The translations under genes and the position numbers were made by a program. A stretch of 7,090 bases of DNA. Source: Acidobacteriota bacterium (GTDB lineage Bacteria > Acidobacteriota > Vicinamibacteria > Vicinamibacterales > UBA8438). The notes beneath the pieces are model-generated. The model saw only the letters and a program-made list of their open reading frames with translations. It was not told where the DNA came from and searched no databases. Positions 1 to 5,205 of this stretch are shown here, piece by piece (the first letter of the stretch is position 1; each line of letters begins with the position of its first letter). The stretch is taken from NCBI GenBank assembly GCA_011523485.1, contig WTGR01000130.1, positions 1 to 7,090 of the forward strand, read 5' to 3'.

Positions 1-236
1 TCTTCGCCCACAACCAGTACCTGATCAGCGAGTTGGCCTGGGGCTGGGTCTACGTGCTCCACGGGCTGGTGGGCGTCTCGCTGGTCGGTCTCGTGGTAGC
101 GCACATCTACTTCGCCCTGCGGCCGGACCACTGGTGGCTGACCAAGGCGATGGTCTTCGGCTGGATCACCCGCCGGCAGTACCTGGAGCACCACGAGCCG
201 ACCCGCTGGCGGGTCACGCAGGACGAGCCCTGGTAG
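1..236 (+). CDS. Cytochrome b-type membrane subunit, C-terminal end (5' truncated)
   Basis: The reading frame is open from the left edge (first full codon at base 3) to a TAG at 234-236, giving 77 residues of the C-terminus; the real start lies outside the window. The visible part has one membrane helix, roughly residues 15-39, with histidines at 20 and 34. Their 14-residue spacing on one helix face resembles the paired haem ligands of cytochrome b / formate-dehydrogenase-gamma-type subunits. After the helix comes a cytoplasmic tail with the pattern W-W-(x)n-F-G-W-I-T-R-R-x-Y-L-E-H-H-E-P-x-R-W, which I recognise from the C-termini of prokaryotic cytochrome b/b6-domain proteins that pass electrons between the quinone pool and a partner oxidoreductase. 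The partner genes would be upstream and are not seen. The family is fairly likely; the specific complex cannot be told. It converges on the MBOAT gene, with 55 bases between the stops. Confidence 0.72.
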   Translation, partial: FAHNQYLISELAWGWVYVLHGLVGVSLVGLVVAHIYFALRPDHWWLTKAMVFGWITRRQYLEHHEPTRWRVTQDEPW

Positions 237-256
237 CGCGATCCGGCCGCATCGCG
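237..256. terminator. Short hairpin between convergent genes (possible terminator)
   Basis: Directly after the cytochrome stop codon, CGCGAT (237-242) and ATCGCG (251-256) form a perfect 6-bp stem around an 8-base GC loop. A second small inverted repeat, GCGA-AGCGC-TCGC, lies at 274-286. Neither is followed by a T-run, so intrinsic termination is only a possibility suggested by the convergent stops on either side. Confidence 0.25.
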
Positions 257-291
257 GTGGGCGTCTCGCCGGTGCGAAGCGCTCGCGGGCG

Positions 292-1758
292 CTACGGGCG
301 TCGTCCCTGGCGGAGCAGGCGCGTCCAGACGAACAGCGCGGCCGCCGTGACGATCATCTGCAGCGCGGTGGCGATGGAGTCGACGGTCACGCTCCAGCGG
401 CTCACCGCCGGCAGCAGGGGCGCGGCGGCGACGGCGCCGACCGCCAGCGCGATCTGCACGCCGCCGGTCAGCGGCAGCGGGTTGTTCAGCGAAGGCTCGG
501 CCCCGAGCCCGACCAGCGCCCGGACGAAGACGACGGCGTCCGCCGGGCTGTCGGCGCGGAAGAGGATCCAGCCGGCGGTTACCACGAGCAGCACGTAGCC
601 GTGGCGAACCGGCGCCGGCAGGCGGGCCAGCACGGTCCCCCACGGCGTTCTCTCGAGCGCGACGGCCGCGCCGTGCCAGGCTCCCCACAGCAGCAGCGGC
701 CAGCCGGAGCCGTGCCAGAGCGCGATGAGCAGGAACAGCAGCAGCAGGGACAGGACCGCCTGGGTCTCCCGCTTCGCGTTTCGGCCGGGATCCGGCCGCA
801 GAGGCAGCCGGACGTAGGCGTCGAACCAGGCCACCAGCGTCATGGCCCAGCGCCGCCAGAATCCGTGCAGGCTGTCCGCCGCGTACGGCCACTGGAAGTG
901 CTCGGGCAGCCGGAACCCCAGCATCCGTCCCAGCCCGATGGCCATGTCCGCGTAGCCGGACAGTGCGAAGTAGATCTGCAGCGTGAAGCAGGCGAGGCCC
1001 AGCCAGGCGTGCGCCGCGTCGAGCGCCCCGGCGGGCATCGAGAACGCCAGCGCCGCGGGCGGCGCGAGCGTCTCGGCGATGAGCCACGCCTTCGCGAGCC
1101 CGATCGTGAAGCGCCGCACGCCGTAGGCGAACGCCGCCATGCCCACCTGCCGCGCCGCGAGATGCGTGCTCACGTCGCGGAAACGGACGATGGGGCCGGC
1201 GACCAGGAACGGGAAGAGGAGCAGGTAGGTCAGCGCATGGACCGGGTTCCGCGGCGCGGCGGCCTCGCCCCGGTGGACGTCGACGGCGTACGACACGGCG
1301 TGGCAGGCGAAGACCGACAGGCCGAGCGGCGCGAGCAGGCCGGGGGCCGGGAACGCCGCCATGCCGAACGCGCCCGGCTCGAGGAGGGCCTCGCCCGCGA
1401 ACGGGTTCAGCCGCCGGAAGAACACGAACAACCCGATGCTGCCGGTGACCGCGAGCGAAAGGCAGATCTCCGGAACGGCGCTGATCCGGTCGGGTCGGGT
1501 TGCCGGCGGGCGGTGCGCGCCGGCGATGCCGCGGCCGAGGACGTACAGCCCGGCGGCCGCGCCGCCGAGGACGGCCGCGAAGCGGCCGGCGCCCGCCGCG
1601 AGGAAGGCGAGGCCGCCCGCGACGAGGATCCAGTTGGAGACGTCGAAGCGCAGGCGCCCGCCGGCGGCGCCGCGGGAGGTCAGCCGCGCGACCAGGAAGT
1701 GGAGGCCGAGGACGGCCGGCAGGAAAACGAAGAGGAACCGCCAGTCCGTGAACGTCAC
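292..1758 (-). CDS. AlgI-like MBOAT-family membrane O-acyltransferase
   Basis: A 488-residue polytopic membrane protein of the MBOAT family, close in length to AlgI (about 500), which moves acyl (usually acetyl) groups across the cytoplasmic membrane for O-acylation of exported polysaccharides. Family landmarks appear in order: N-terminal DWRFLFVFLP (5-14), SYAVDVHRG (156-164), FPFLVAGPIVRF (182-193), QIYFALSGYADMAIGLGRML (261-280), FWRRW (300-304), ALWHGSGW (346-353) containing His349, which matches the essential MBOAT histidine, a second WHG at 361-363, and GWILFRADSPADAV (396-409). The start is GTG; the N-terminal match to AlgI proteins supports it although the ribosome binding site is weak. 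It lies 12 bases after the stop of the Spy-like gene, so translational coupling and co-transcription with the sigma/anti-sigma genes are likely. Oddities: the usual WFRDYVYIPLGG segment reads WFDAYVRLPLRP (311-322), and no SGNH/AlgJ/AlgX-type partner is adjacent. The acceptor is unknown. Confidence 0.9.
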   Translation of the reverse strand: MTFTDWRFLFVFLPAVLGLHFLVARLTSRGAAGGRLRFDVSNWILVAGGLAFLAAGAGRFAAVLGGAAAGLYVLGRGIAGAHRPPATRPDRISAVPEICLSLAVTGSIGLFVFFRRLNPFAGEALLEPGAFGMAAFPAPGLLAPLGLSVFACHAVSYAVDVHRGEAAAPRNPVHALTYLLLFPFLVAGPIVRFRDVSTHLAARQVGMAAFAYGVRRFTIGLAKAWLIAETLAPPAALAFSMPAGALDAAHAWLGLACFTLQIYFALSGYADMAIGLGRMLGFRLPEHFQWPYAADSLHGFWRRWAMTLVAWFDAYVRLPLRPDPGRNAKRETQAVLSLLLLFLLIALWHGSGWPLLLWGAWHGAAVALERTPWGTVLARLPAPVRHGYVLLVVTAGWILFRADSPADAVVFVRALVGLGAEPSLNNPLPLTGGVQIALAVGAVAAAPLLPAVSRWSVTVDSIATALQMIVTAAALFVWTRLLRQGRRP

Positions 1759-1770
1759 GCGCCGGCCATT

Positions 1771-2235
1771 CTACCGGCGCCGGCGGTCGCGGTCGCGGCG
1801 GTCGCGGTCGCCCCAGCGGCGCCGGCGTTCCTCGGCCATGCGGACGATCTCGGCGTCGAAGAGCGCCATCTGCGCCGGCGTCAGAATCTCGGCGATGGCG
1901 GCGCGGAACGTTTCCTGCTCGGCCGCGAAGCGGGCGCGCATCTCGCGGCGCACCTCGCGGTCGATGGAGCGGAACCGTTCGCGGCGCGCGTCGAACAGCG
2001 CGGAGAGCCGCTCGATCTGCTCGTCGCTCATGTCGAGCCGGGAGGCCACCCGCTCCAGCACGCGCCCGCGCAGCGGGGGCACCGGGGGACCGCCGAGGCC
2101 GAGGCCGGGTCCGAATCCGGGGCGCGGGCCGAGTGCGAGCCAGGGGGAGGCGACGATGCCGGCGCCGAGACCGGCCAGGAACACGACCAGCACGAACAGG
2201 CTGACCCACATGCGGGTGCGCATCTCGGCGTTCAT
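1771..2235 (-). CDS. Membrane-anchored Spy/CpxP/CnrX-like periplasmic protein (heavy-metal-resistance type)
   Basis: A 154-residue protein with an N-terminal membrane anchor or uncleaved signal at about 9-30, a Gly/Pro-rich linker (36-58), then a helical domain. The domain begins with RLDMSDEQIERL (66-77) and later has EILTPAQMALFD (116-127); these are the LTxxQ-type motifs of the Spy/CpxP/ZraP/CnrX group of periplasmic stress or metal-sensing proteins. No clear AxA signal-peptidase site follows the hydrophobic segment, so I infer that it stays anchored with the domain outside the cytoplasmic membrane. The C-terminus is strikingly basic (RRRRWGDRDRRDRDRRRR, 137-154) and is partly encoded by an exact 15-base duplication. 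Its ATG overlaps the anti-sigma stop as ATGA, so the two are translationally coupled. By analogy with CnrX beside CnrY/CnrH, it may sense an envelope signal and control the anti-sigma factor. No metal-binding His/Cys set is visible; the sequence has neither residue, so a chaperone or misfolding sensor fits better than a classical metal sensor. Confidence 0.8.
   Translation of the reverse strand: MNAEMRTRMWVSLFVLVVFLAGLGAGIVASPWLALGPRPGFGPGLGLGGPPVPPLRGRVLERVASRLDMSDEQIERLSALFDARRERFRSIDREVRREMRARFAAEQETFRAAIAEILTPAQMALFDAEIVRMAEERRRRWGDRDRRDRDRRRR
1782..1811. repeat. Exact 15-base tandem duplication inside the Spy-like gene
   Basis: GGCGGTCGCGGTCGC occurs at 1782-1796 and again at 1797-1811 without mismatch. 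Read on the minus strand it encodes the repeated Arg/Asp segment near the C-terminus of the anchored Spy-like protein. The period is a multiple of three, so copy-number changes would preserve the frame. Confidence 0.8.
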
Positions 2236-2789
2236 CGTCCTGCCTCGTCCGCTCCGGAGAGCGGGCCCGACGGTTCTCCGGCGAGCAGGACGTCGATCAG
2301 GAGGTCGTCCGTCAGCTCGTCACCGTCCTGCCAGATCCCGGTCACGGTTTCGAGCTCCTCCGGATCCGCTGTCCCGTTGTCGGTCGCCTCTTCGGACACC
2401 CACGCGGCGACCAGCTCGGAAAACTCCGACGTCCCGGTTTCCGCAACTTCGGTCGACGGGCCGCTGCCGAGCGCGGCGCCGACGAACAGCGCTCCCGCCA
2501 CCGGCGCCAGGCGCAGCGTCCACGCGCGCCAGTTCAACGCGTCGAGCCATCGGGCCGCCGCGCCGGGCTCACGCTCCGGCAGACTCGCCATGACGCGCGC
2601 GGCGAAGCCGAGCGGGGTCGGCGCCTGCGGCCGGGCGGTCAGCACCTCCCGCATCGCGCGCTGCATGTCGAGGGCGCTCCGGCAATCGGCGCAGCCATCC
2701 ATGTGCCGGGCGAGCACCCTGCTCCGTTCGGCGTCGAGCGTACCGTCGGCGGCGCGCGCGAGCAACGGTTCGGCCTGTCGGCAGGTCAT
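2232..2789 (-). CDS. Zinc-finger membrane anti-sigma factor
   Basis: A 185-residue single-pass protein that should hold the upstream ECF sigma factor inactive at the cytoplasmic membrane. The N-terminal ZAS-type domain has Cys3 and the H-x3-C-x2-C motif (His29, Cys33, Cys36) in the usual arrangement for zinc binding in anti-sigma domains. A cytoplasmic helix follows, then a membrane segment at about 92-108 (LRLAPVAGALFVGAALG). The remaining 74 residues (112-185) would be outside the membrane and are extremely acidic: 20 Asp/Glu against one Arg, the last residue. I recognise no domain there. The ATG at 2789 is preceded by GGGGAG at 2796-2801 with 6-base spacing. It starts 56 bases after the sigma gene's stop, and its TGA overlaps the next gene's ATG. 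Release might occur by regulated proteolysis or through binding by the neighbouring Spy-like protein; the sequence does not decide between them. Confidence 0.9.
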   Translation of the reverse strand: MTCRQAEPLLARAADGTLDAERSRVLARHMDGCADCRSALDMQRAMREVLTARPQAPTPLGFAARVMASLPEREPGAAARWLDALNWRAWTLRLAPVAGALFVGAALGSGPSTEVAETGTSEFSELVAAWVSEEATDNGTADPEELETVTGIWQDGDELTDDLLIDVLLAGEPSGPLSGADEAGR

Positions 2790-2795
2790 CGATCT

Positions 2796-2801
2796 CTCCC
2801 C
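2796..2801 (-). promoter_or_regulatory. Ribosome binding site of the anti-sigma gene
   Basis: GGGGAG on the minus strand lies 6 bases before the ATG at 2789 and supports that start. Between it and the sigma stop lies a tandem 8-mer, GGCGTCGC at 2813-2820 and 2821-2828, of unknown significance. Confidence 0.6.
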
Positions 2802-2845
2802 TCGTTCCCGTCGGCGTCGCGGCGTCGCGGTTCCTCGGCCTCCGG

Positions 2846-3553
2846 CTACGCGCCAACGAGCGGGCGCAGCAGCGTCCGCAGGCGACGCCGGGCACGGAAT
2901 ATCCGCGATTCCACCGTTCCGATCGGCGCTCCCGTTACGCCGGCAATCTCCTTGTAGTCGAGCCCCTCCACGTCGCGCAACACCAGCGCCACGCGCAACT
3001 CGTCGGGCAACTCGGCCAGCGCGCGGTCGATCGCCTCGCGCCTGACGAGCGATGTCTCGGCGTCGGGGGCCGGGGACGGGACGTCGGCGGCCTGCAGCGG
3101 CTCCGTCTCGTCGTCCAGGCTGCGATCCCCGATGCGCGCGTGGCGCCCGCGGCGGTCGAGATGCGTCCGGGCCACGTTCGTCGCGATGCGGTAGAGCCAG
3201 GTCTTGAACGCGCTCTCGCCGCGGAACCGGCCCAGCCCGCGCCAGGCGCGGACGAACGTCTCCTGCGCCACGTCCTCGGCGGCGCCCGCGTCGTGCACCA
3301 TCGCCGACGCGTAGTTGACGATGCGCGCCTGGTAGCGCAGCACGAGCGCCTCGAAGGCGCCGCTGTCGCCGGCCCGGGCGTCCTCTACCGCCGCCCGGTC
3401 GGGATCGATCGCCGCGGTCCGCTGCTCGCCCCCCGGGCCCGCCTCGACCGCGACTGCGTGACCGTCGCCGACCGCTGCGCTCCCCGTGCTCACCCGCGTC
3501 TCCGGCGTCCGCTCAGCCGGCCATGCACTCCGTTCATTCGTCGCCACGAGCAT
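2846..3553 (-). CDS. RNA polymerase ECF sigma factor (RpoE-like sigma-70 family)
   Basis: A 235-residue ECF sigma factor when read from the ATG at 3553. Sigma region 2 spans about 65-135, with the region 2.2 pattern AEDVAQETFVRAW and the region 2.4 pattern FKTWLYRIATNVAR that melts and reads the -10 element. An acidic/proline linker follows. Sigma region 4 spans about 173-227, with LPDELRVALVLRDVEGLDY and the helix-turn-helix segment EIAGVTGAPIGTVESRIFRARRRL, which reads the -35 element. No C-terminal extra domain is present. The start is uncertain: the first 60 or so residues are low complexity and not conserved-looking. A GTG at 3493 has a better-placed GGAG six bases upstream and would give 215 residues, nearer the family norm. 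The frame is also open upstream to 3712, but that would run into the divergent gene. It is first in the operon, followed by its cognate anti-sigma factor. I could not find a convincing GGAAC/GTC-type autoregulatory promoter pair upstream. Confidence 0.93.
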   Translation of the reverse strand: MLVATNERSAWPAERTPETRVSTGSAAVGDGHAVAVEAGPGGEQRTAAIDPDRAAVEDARAGDSGAFEALVLRYQARIVNYASAMVHDAGAAEDVAQETFVRAWRGLGRFRGESAFKTWLYRIATNVARTHLDRRGRHARIGDRSLDDETEPLQAADVPSPAPDAETSLVRREAIDRALAELPDELRVALVLRDVEGLDYKEIAGVTGAPIGTVESRIFRARRRLRTLLRPLVGA

Positions 3554-3687
3554 ACGCGCACTCGCGTTTCCCGCTACCGGAGACTCGCGGGGGGCCGCGG
3601 TTATTCCCTTGCTCGTTCCCGTGCGACGCGGGGAAGAATCCTGCGCCGGCCGCGGTCGGTAGGAACAGCAACTGCAAAGGAGGCACG
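3554..3687. promoter_or_regulatory. Divergent intergenic control region (sigma operon / secreted Spy-like gene)
   Basis: These 134 bases separate two divergent genes, so promoters for both should lie here. GGAAC, the core of ECF-type -35 elements, occurs on the plus strand at 3662-3666 and within GGGAAC on the minus strand near 3625-3630. Neither has an obvious -10 partner at 16-17 bases, and the plus-strand copy is too near the start codon. The region is therefore marked by context only, with no assigned promoter. Confidence 0.35.
3676..3683 (+). promoter_or_regulatory. Strong Shine-Dalgarno site of the secreted Spy-like gene
   Basis: AAAGGAGG sits 4 bases before the ATG at 3688. It is the best ribosome binding site in the window and fixes this start over upstream in-frame codons, which would lack a signal peptide at the N-terminus. 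Confidence 0.8.
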
Positions 3688-4260
3688 ATGCGAATCGACT
3701 TGACGGGAACACGCGGGAAGCTGGCGGCCGGCGTCGTCGGACTGGCGATCGTCGGGGTGTCGGTGGTGGCGGCCGCGCACGCGGCGGAGGCGCAGCGCGG
3801 TGGCGGCCGCGGCGGTCGCGGCGCCGCGATGGGAGGGCCGCGCGGCGCCGGTCCGGCGGGTGCGCTCCTGCCCCCGCTGCGGCGGCTCGATCTGACCGAC
3901 GAGCAGCGCGAGCAGGTCAGGACGGCGATCGGCGAGAGCCGCGAGGCCGCCCGGACGAATCTTCGGGAGACGCGCGCGGCGCGTGAGGCGCTGGCCGAGG
4001 CGACGGCTTCGGCGACCGTCGACGAAGACCGGATCCGGACCCTGGCGGCCGAGCTGGGAACGCTCGCGGGCGACGCGGCGGTCCGGCGGGCGCAGGTCTA
4101 CGCGGCGGTCTGGCGGATTCTGACGCCCGAGCAGCAGGCGCGGGCCGAGGAGATCCGGGCCGAGCGGCAGGAACGCCGCAACGCGCGCCGGGAGCGGAGG
4201 GAGGAACGTCGCGAACGGATGCGGGAGCGCAGGGAGGAAGGCCGCGAACGCAACCGGTGA
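3688..4260 (+). CDS. Secreted Spy/CpxP-family periplasmic protein
   Basis: A 190-residue exported protein. The N-terminus is a classical signal peptide: Arg9 and Lys11, a hydrophobic core at 12-30, and a probable cleavage AEA|Q after residue 35. The mature chain opens with a Gly/Arg-rich stretch (36-55), then a helical domain with two LTxxQ motifs, LDLTDEQREQV (67-77) and ILTPEQQARAEEI (144-156), the hallmark of Spy/CpxP chaperone-like proteins. The last 34 residues (157-190) are almost all Arg and Glu (17 Arg, 10 Glu), likely a long charged helix. The first motif falls at exactly the same residue numbers as in the anchored Spy-like protein at 1771-2235, but this one has a cleavable signal and should be soluble. 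It is divergent from the sigma operon, so it is a good candidate member of that regulon, either as an effector chaperone or as a feedback partner. The precise function is not shown by the sequence. Confidence 0.85.
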   Translation: MRIDLTGTRGKLAAGVVGLAIVGVSVVAAAHAAEAQRGGGRGGRGAAMGGPRGAGPAGALLPPLRRLDLTDEQREQVRTAIGESREAARTNLRETRAAREALAEATASATVDEDRIRTLAAELGTLAGDAAVRRAQVYAAVWRILTPEQQARAEEIRAERQERRNARRERREERRERMRERREEGRERNR

Positions 4261-4292
4261 TGCCGGTCCCGCTGCGTCACGCGGGAGGATGG

Positions 4293-4338
4293 CCGGTCCC
4301 CGGCCGGCGGCGACGCCACGCCGCACTCCGGGGACCGG
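4293..4338. terminator. Large GC hairpin between convergent genes, probable bidirectional terminator
   Basis: CCGGTCCCCGG (4293-4303) and CCGGGGACCGG (4328-4338) form a perfect 11-bp stem. The 24-base loop holds an inner stem, GCGGC (4307-4311) with GCCGC (4320-4324). It lies in the 100-base gap between the stop of the secreted Spy-like gene and the stop of the convergent spondin gene. Only a weak T-stretch (GATTTCG) follows on the plus strand and none on the minus strand, so it may act as a barrier or 3'-end protector as much as a classical intrinsic terminator. Confidence 0.55.
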
Positions 4339-4360
4339 TCGATTTCGTGGCTGGAACGAG

Positions 4361-5029
4361 CTACATCTTGGTGATCGTGATGCGGGCGACCGGGTTCTTC
4401 CAGTCGCGATGCATCGGCATGAAGTCGCCGTGGCCGTGGATGCCGCTGTGGATGACGATCGCGCCCTCACCCATGCCGATCGTCTCGCCGGGGCCGCCGG
4501 CGTCGCACTCCCTGTCGTGCAACCCCCCCGGGTTGGGGATCGACGAGCACAGCTCGTCGTTCATCTCCGTGCCCGCGTCGTATCCGTAGGCGTAGCCCAT
4601 CATGCCGCCCTCCATCGGCAGCATCATGTTGGCGCCCACGAACCCGTCGTTGGTCGGAAGCAGCCTCCCGACCAGGCTCAGCCGGTAGCCGTACATGCCC
4701 GAGATCATGAATTCCGTGGTGACCCCGGGGGTGGTCAACAAGTCTCCCCCCTCGACGTCCATCACGCCCATCATGCCCATGTACTTCTCCATCATCGGCA
4801 TGATGTTGCCGCCCTCGGCGATGGCGCGCAACTCCGCGGAAGCCATCGTGCCCGGAAGGTAGACGTTCATGCCGGGCGAGTGGGTCACCAGCAGGAACGG
4901 CGTGAAGGCCTGACCCGGGGTGAGGTTCGTGATCTTGACGTGGTACATGTCCTGCGCCGACGCCATCATCGGGCTGGCGACGACGCCGACGGCAAGGGCA
5001 AGGGCAAGGATGCTGATGGTGCGCTGCAT
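4361..5029 (-). CDS. Secreted spondin-domain (Spond_N-like) protein, methionine-rich
   Basis: A 222-residue exported protein. The signal peptide covers 1-25 (ASA|Q cleavage), and one spondin N-type domain makes up nearly all of the mature chain. Recognisable family patterns are YHVKITNLTPGQAFTPFLLVTH (29-50), ASAELRAIAEGG (63-74), LLPTNDGFVGAN (123-134), YDAGTEMNDEL (150-160), IHSGIHGHGD (193-202) and DWKNPVARITI (209-219). Cys161 and Cys175 are the only cysteines and may form a disulphide. Related eukaryotic domains in F-spondin are calcium-binding adhesive modules; the bacterial role is unknown. The oddity is 25 methionines in 222 residues, concentrated at 77-90 and 135-144, and a His/Met-rich patch at 194-207. 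The ATG at 5029 is preceded by GGAGGAGG with 8-base spacing and directly precedes a good signal peptide, so I prefer it over the longer upstream frame. It is monocistronic, convergent with the Spy-like gene and divergent from the mannosyltransferase gene. Confidence 0.87.
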   Translation of the reverse strand: MQRTISILALALAVGVVASPMMASAQDMYHVKITNLTPGQAFTPFLLVTHSPGMNVYLPGTMASAELRAIAEGGNIMPMMEKYMGMMGVMDVEGGDLLTTPGVTTEFMISGMYGYRLSLVGRLLPTNDGFVGANMMLPMEGGMMGYAYGYDAGTEMNDELCSSIPNPGGLHDRECDAGGPGETIGMGEGAIVIHSGIHGHGDFMPMHRDWKNPVARITITKM

Positions 5030-5037
5030 GTCGTAGT

Positions 5038-5045
5038 CCTCCTCC
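5038..5045 (-). promoter_or_regulatory. Shine-Dalgarno site of the spondin gene
   Basis: GGAGGAGG on the minus strand, 8 bases before the ATG at 5029. It decides the start in favour of the signal-peptide-bearing protein over an in-frame ATG at 5086. Confidence 0.75.
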
Positions 5046-5056
5046 GGGAACTCGAG

Positions 5057-5089
5057 TGCCGCCATTGCGGCAGTTCGTGTTTGCACGAA
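5057..5089. promoter_or_regulatory. Two adjacent perfect 16-base inverted repeats upstream of the spondin gene
   Basis: TGCCGC-CATT-GCGGCA (5057-5072) and TTCGTG-TTTG-CACGAA (5074-5089) are each 6-bp perfect inverted repeats with 4-base centres, separated by one base. They lie 28-60 bases upstream of the spondin start. They may be tandem leader RNA hairpins or adjacent operators; the arm sequences differ, so two copies of one operator is unlikely. Confidence 0.5.
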
Positions 5090-5127
5090 TCGTCAGGGTG
5101 GAACCCCGCCGCGACGACGTCCATGAA

Positions 5128-5148
5128 CGTTGCAACGATGATACATCG
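5128..5148. promoter_or_regulatory. Overlapping palindromes in the divergent region
   Basis: CGTTGCAACG (5128-5137) is a perfect 10-base palindrome, and CGATG-ATA-CATCG (5136-5148) is a perfect 5-bp inverted repeat overlapping it by two bases. They lie between the divergent spondin and mannosyltransferase genes, about 100 bases upstream of the spondin start, where a dimeric regulator could bind. No known operator is recognised. Confidence 0.35.
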
Positions 5149-5205
5149 CTCACCCCGGCAGGTGCGACAGGGCGTCGGCCGGTCGTCCCGCTTGCCGCCG
5201 CGCGG

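Noticed and set aside
33..236. A separate small 67-residue membrane protein starting at a TTG
   Set aside because: The frame continues upstream without a stop to the window edge and the upstream residues fit a loop of the same cytochrome b-type protein, so this is a truncated C-terminus and not a small gene.
1767..1769. An ATG eleven bases before the MBOAT GTG start
   Set aside because: It is out of frame and leads to a stop after four codons; the GTG gives the expected AlgI-type N-terminus.
107..2209. A 700-codon open frame on the minus strand
   Set aside because: It runs across the MBOAT and Spy-like genes in another frame, is dominated by Arg/Pro/Ala/Gly and has no domain or membrane pattern; it is an artefact of high GC, where stop codons are rare.
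601..3045. An 814-codon open frame on the plus strand
   Set aside because: It is antisense to the MBOAT, Spy-like, anti-sigma and sigma genes, all of which show clear family motifs; its own translation is low-complexity Arg/Glu/Gln/Pro without recognisable motifs.
3600..3687. ECF-type autoregulatory promoter based on GGAAC motifs
   Set aside because: GGAAC occurs on both strands but without a convincing -10 element at the right spacing; given the base composition a five-base match is not enough.
3140..3703. A 187-codon plus-strand frame opposite the sigma gene
   Set aside because: It is antisense to conserved sigma regions 2 and 4 and has only compositional bias to offer.
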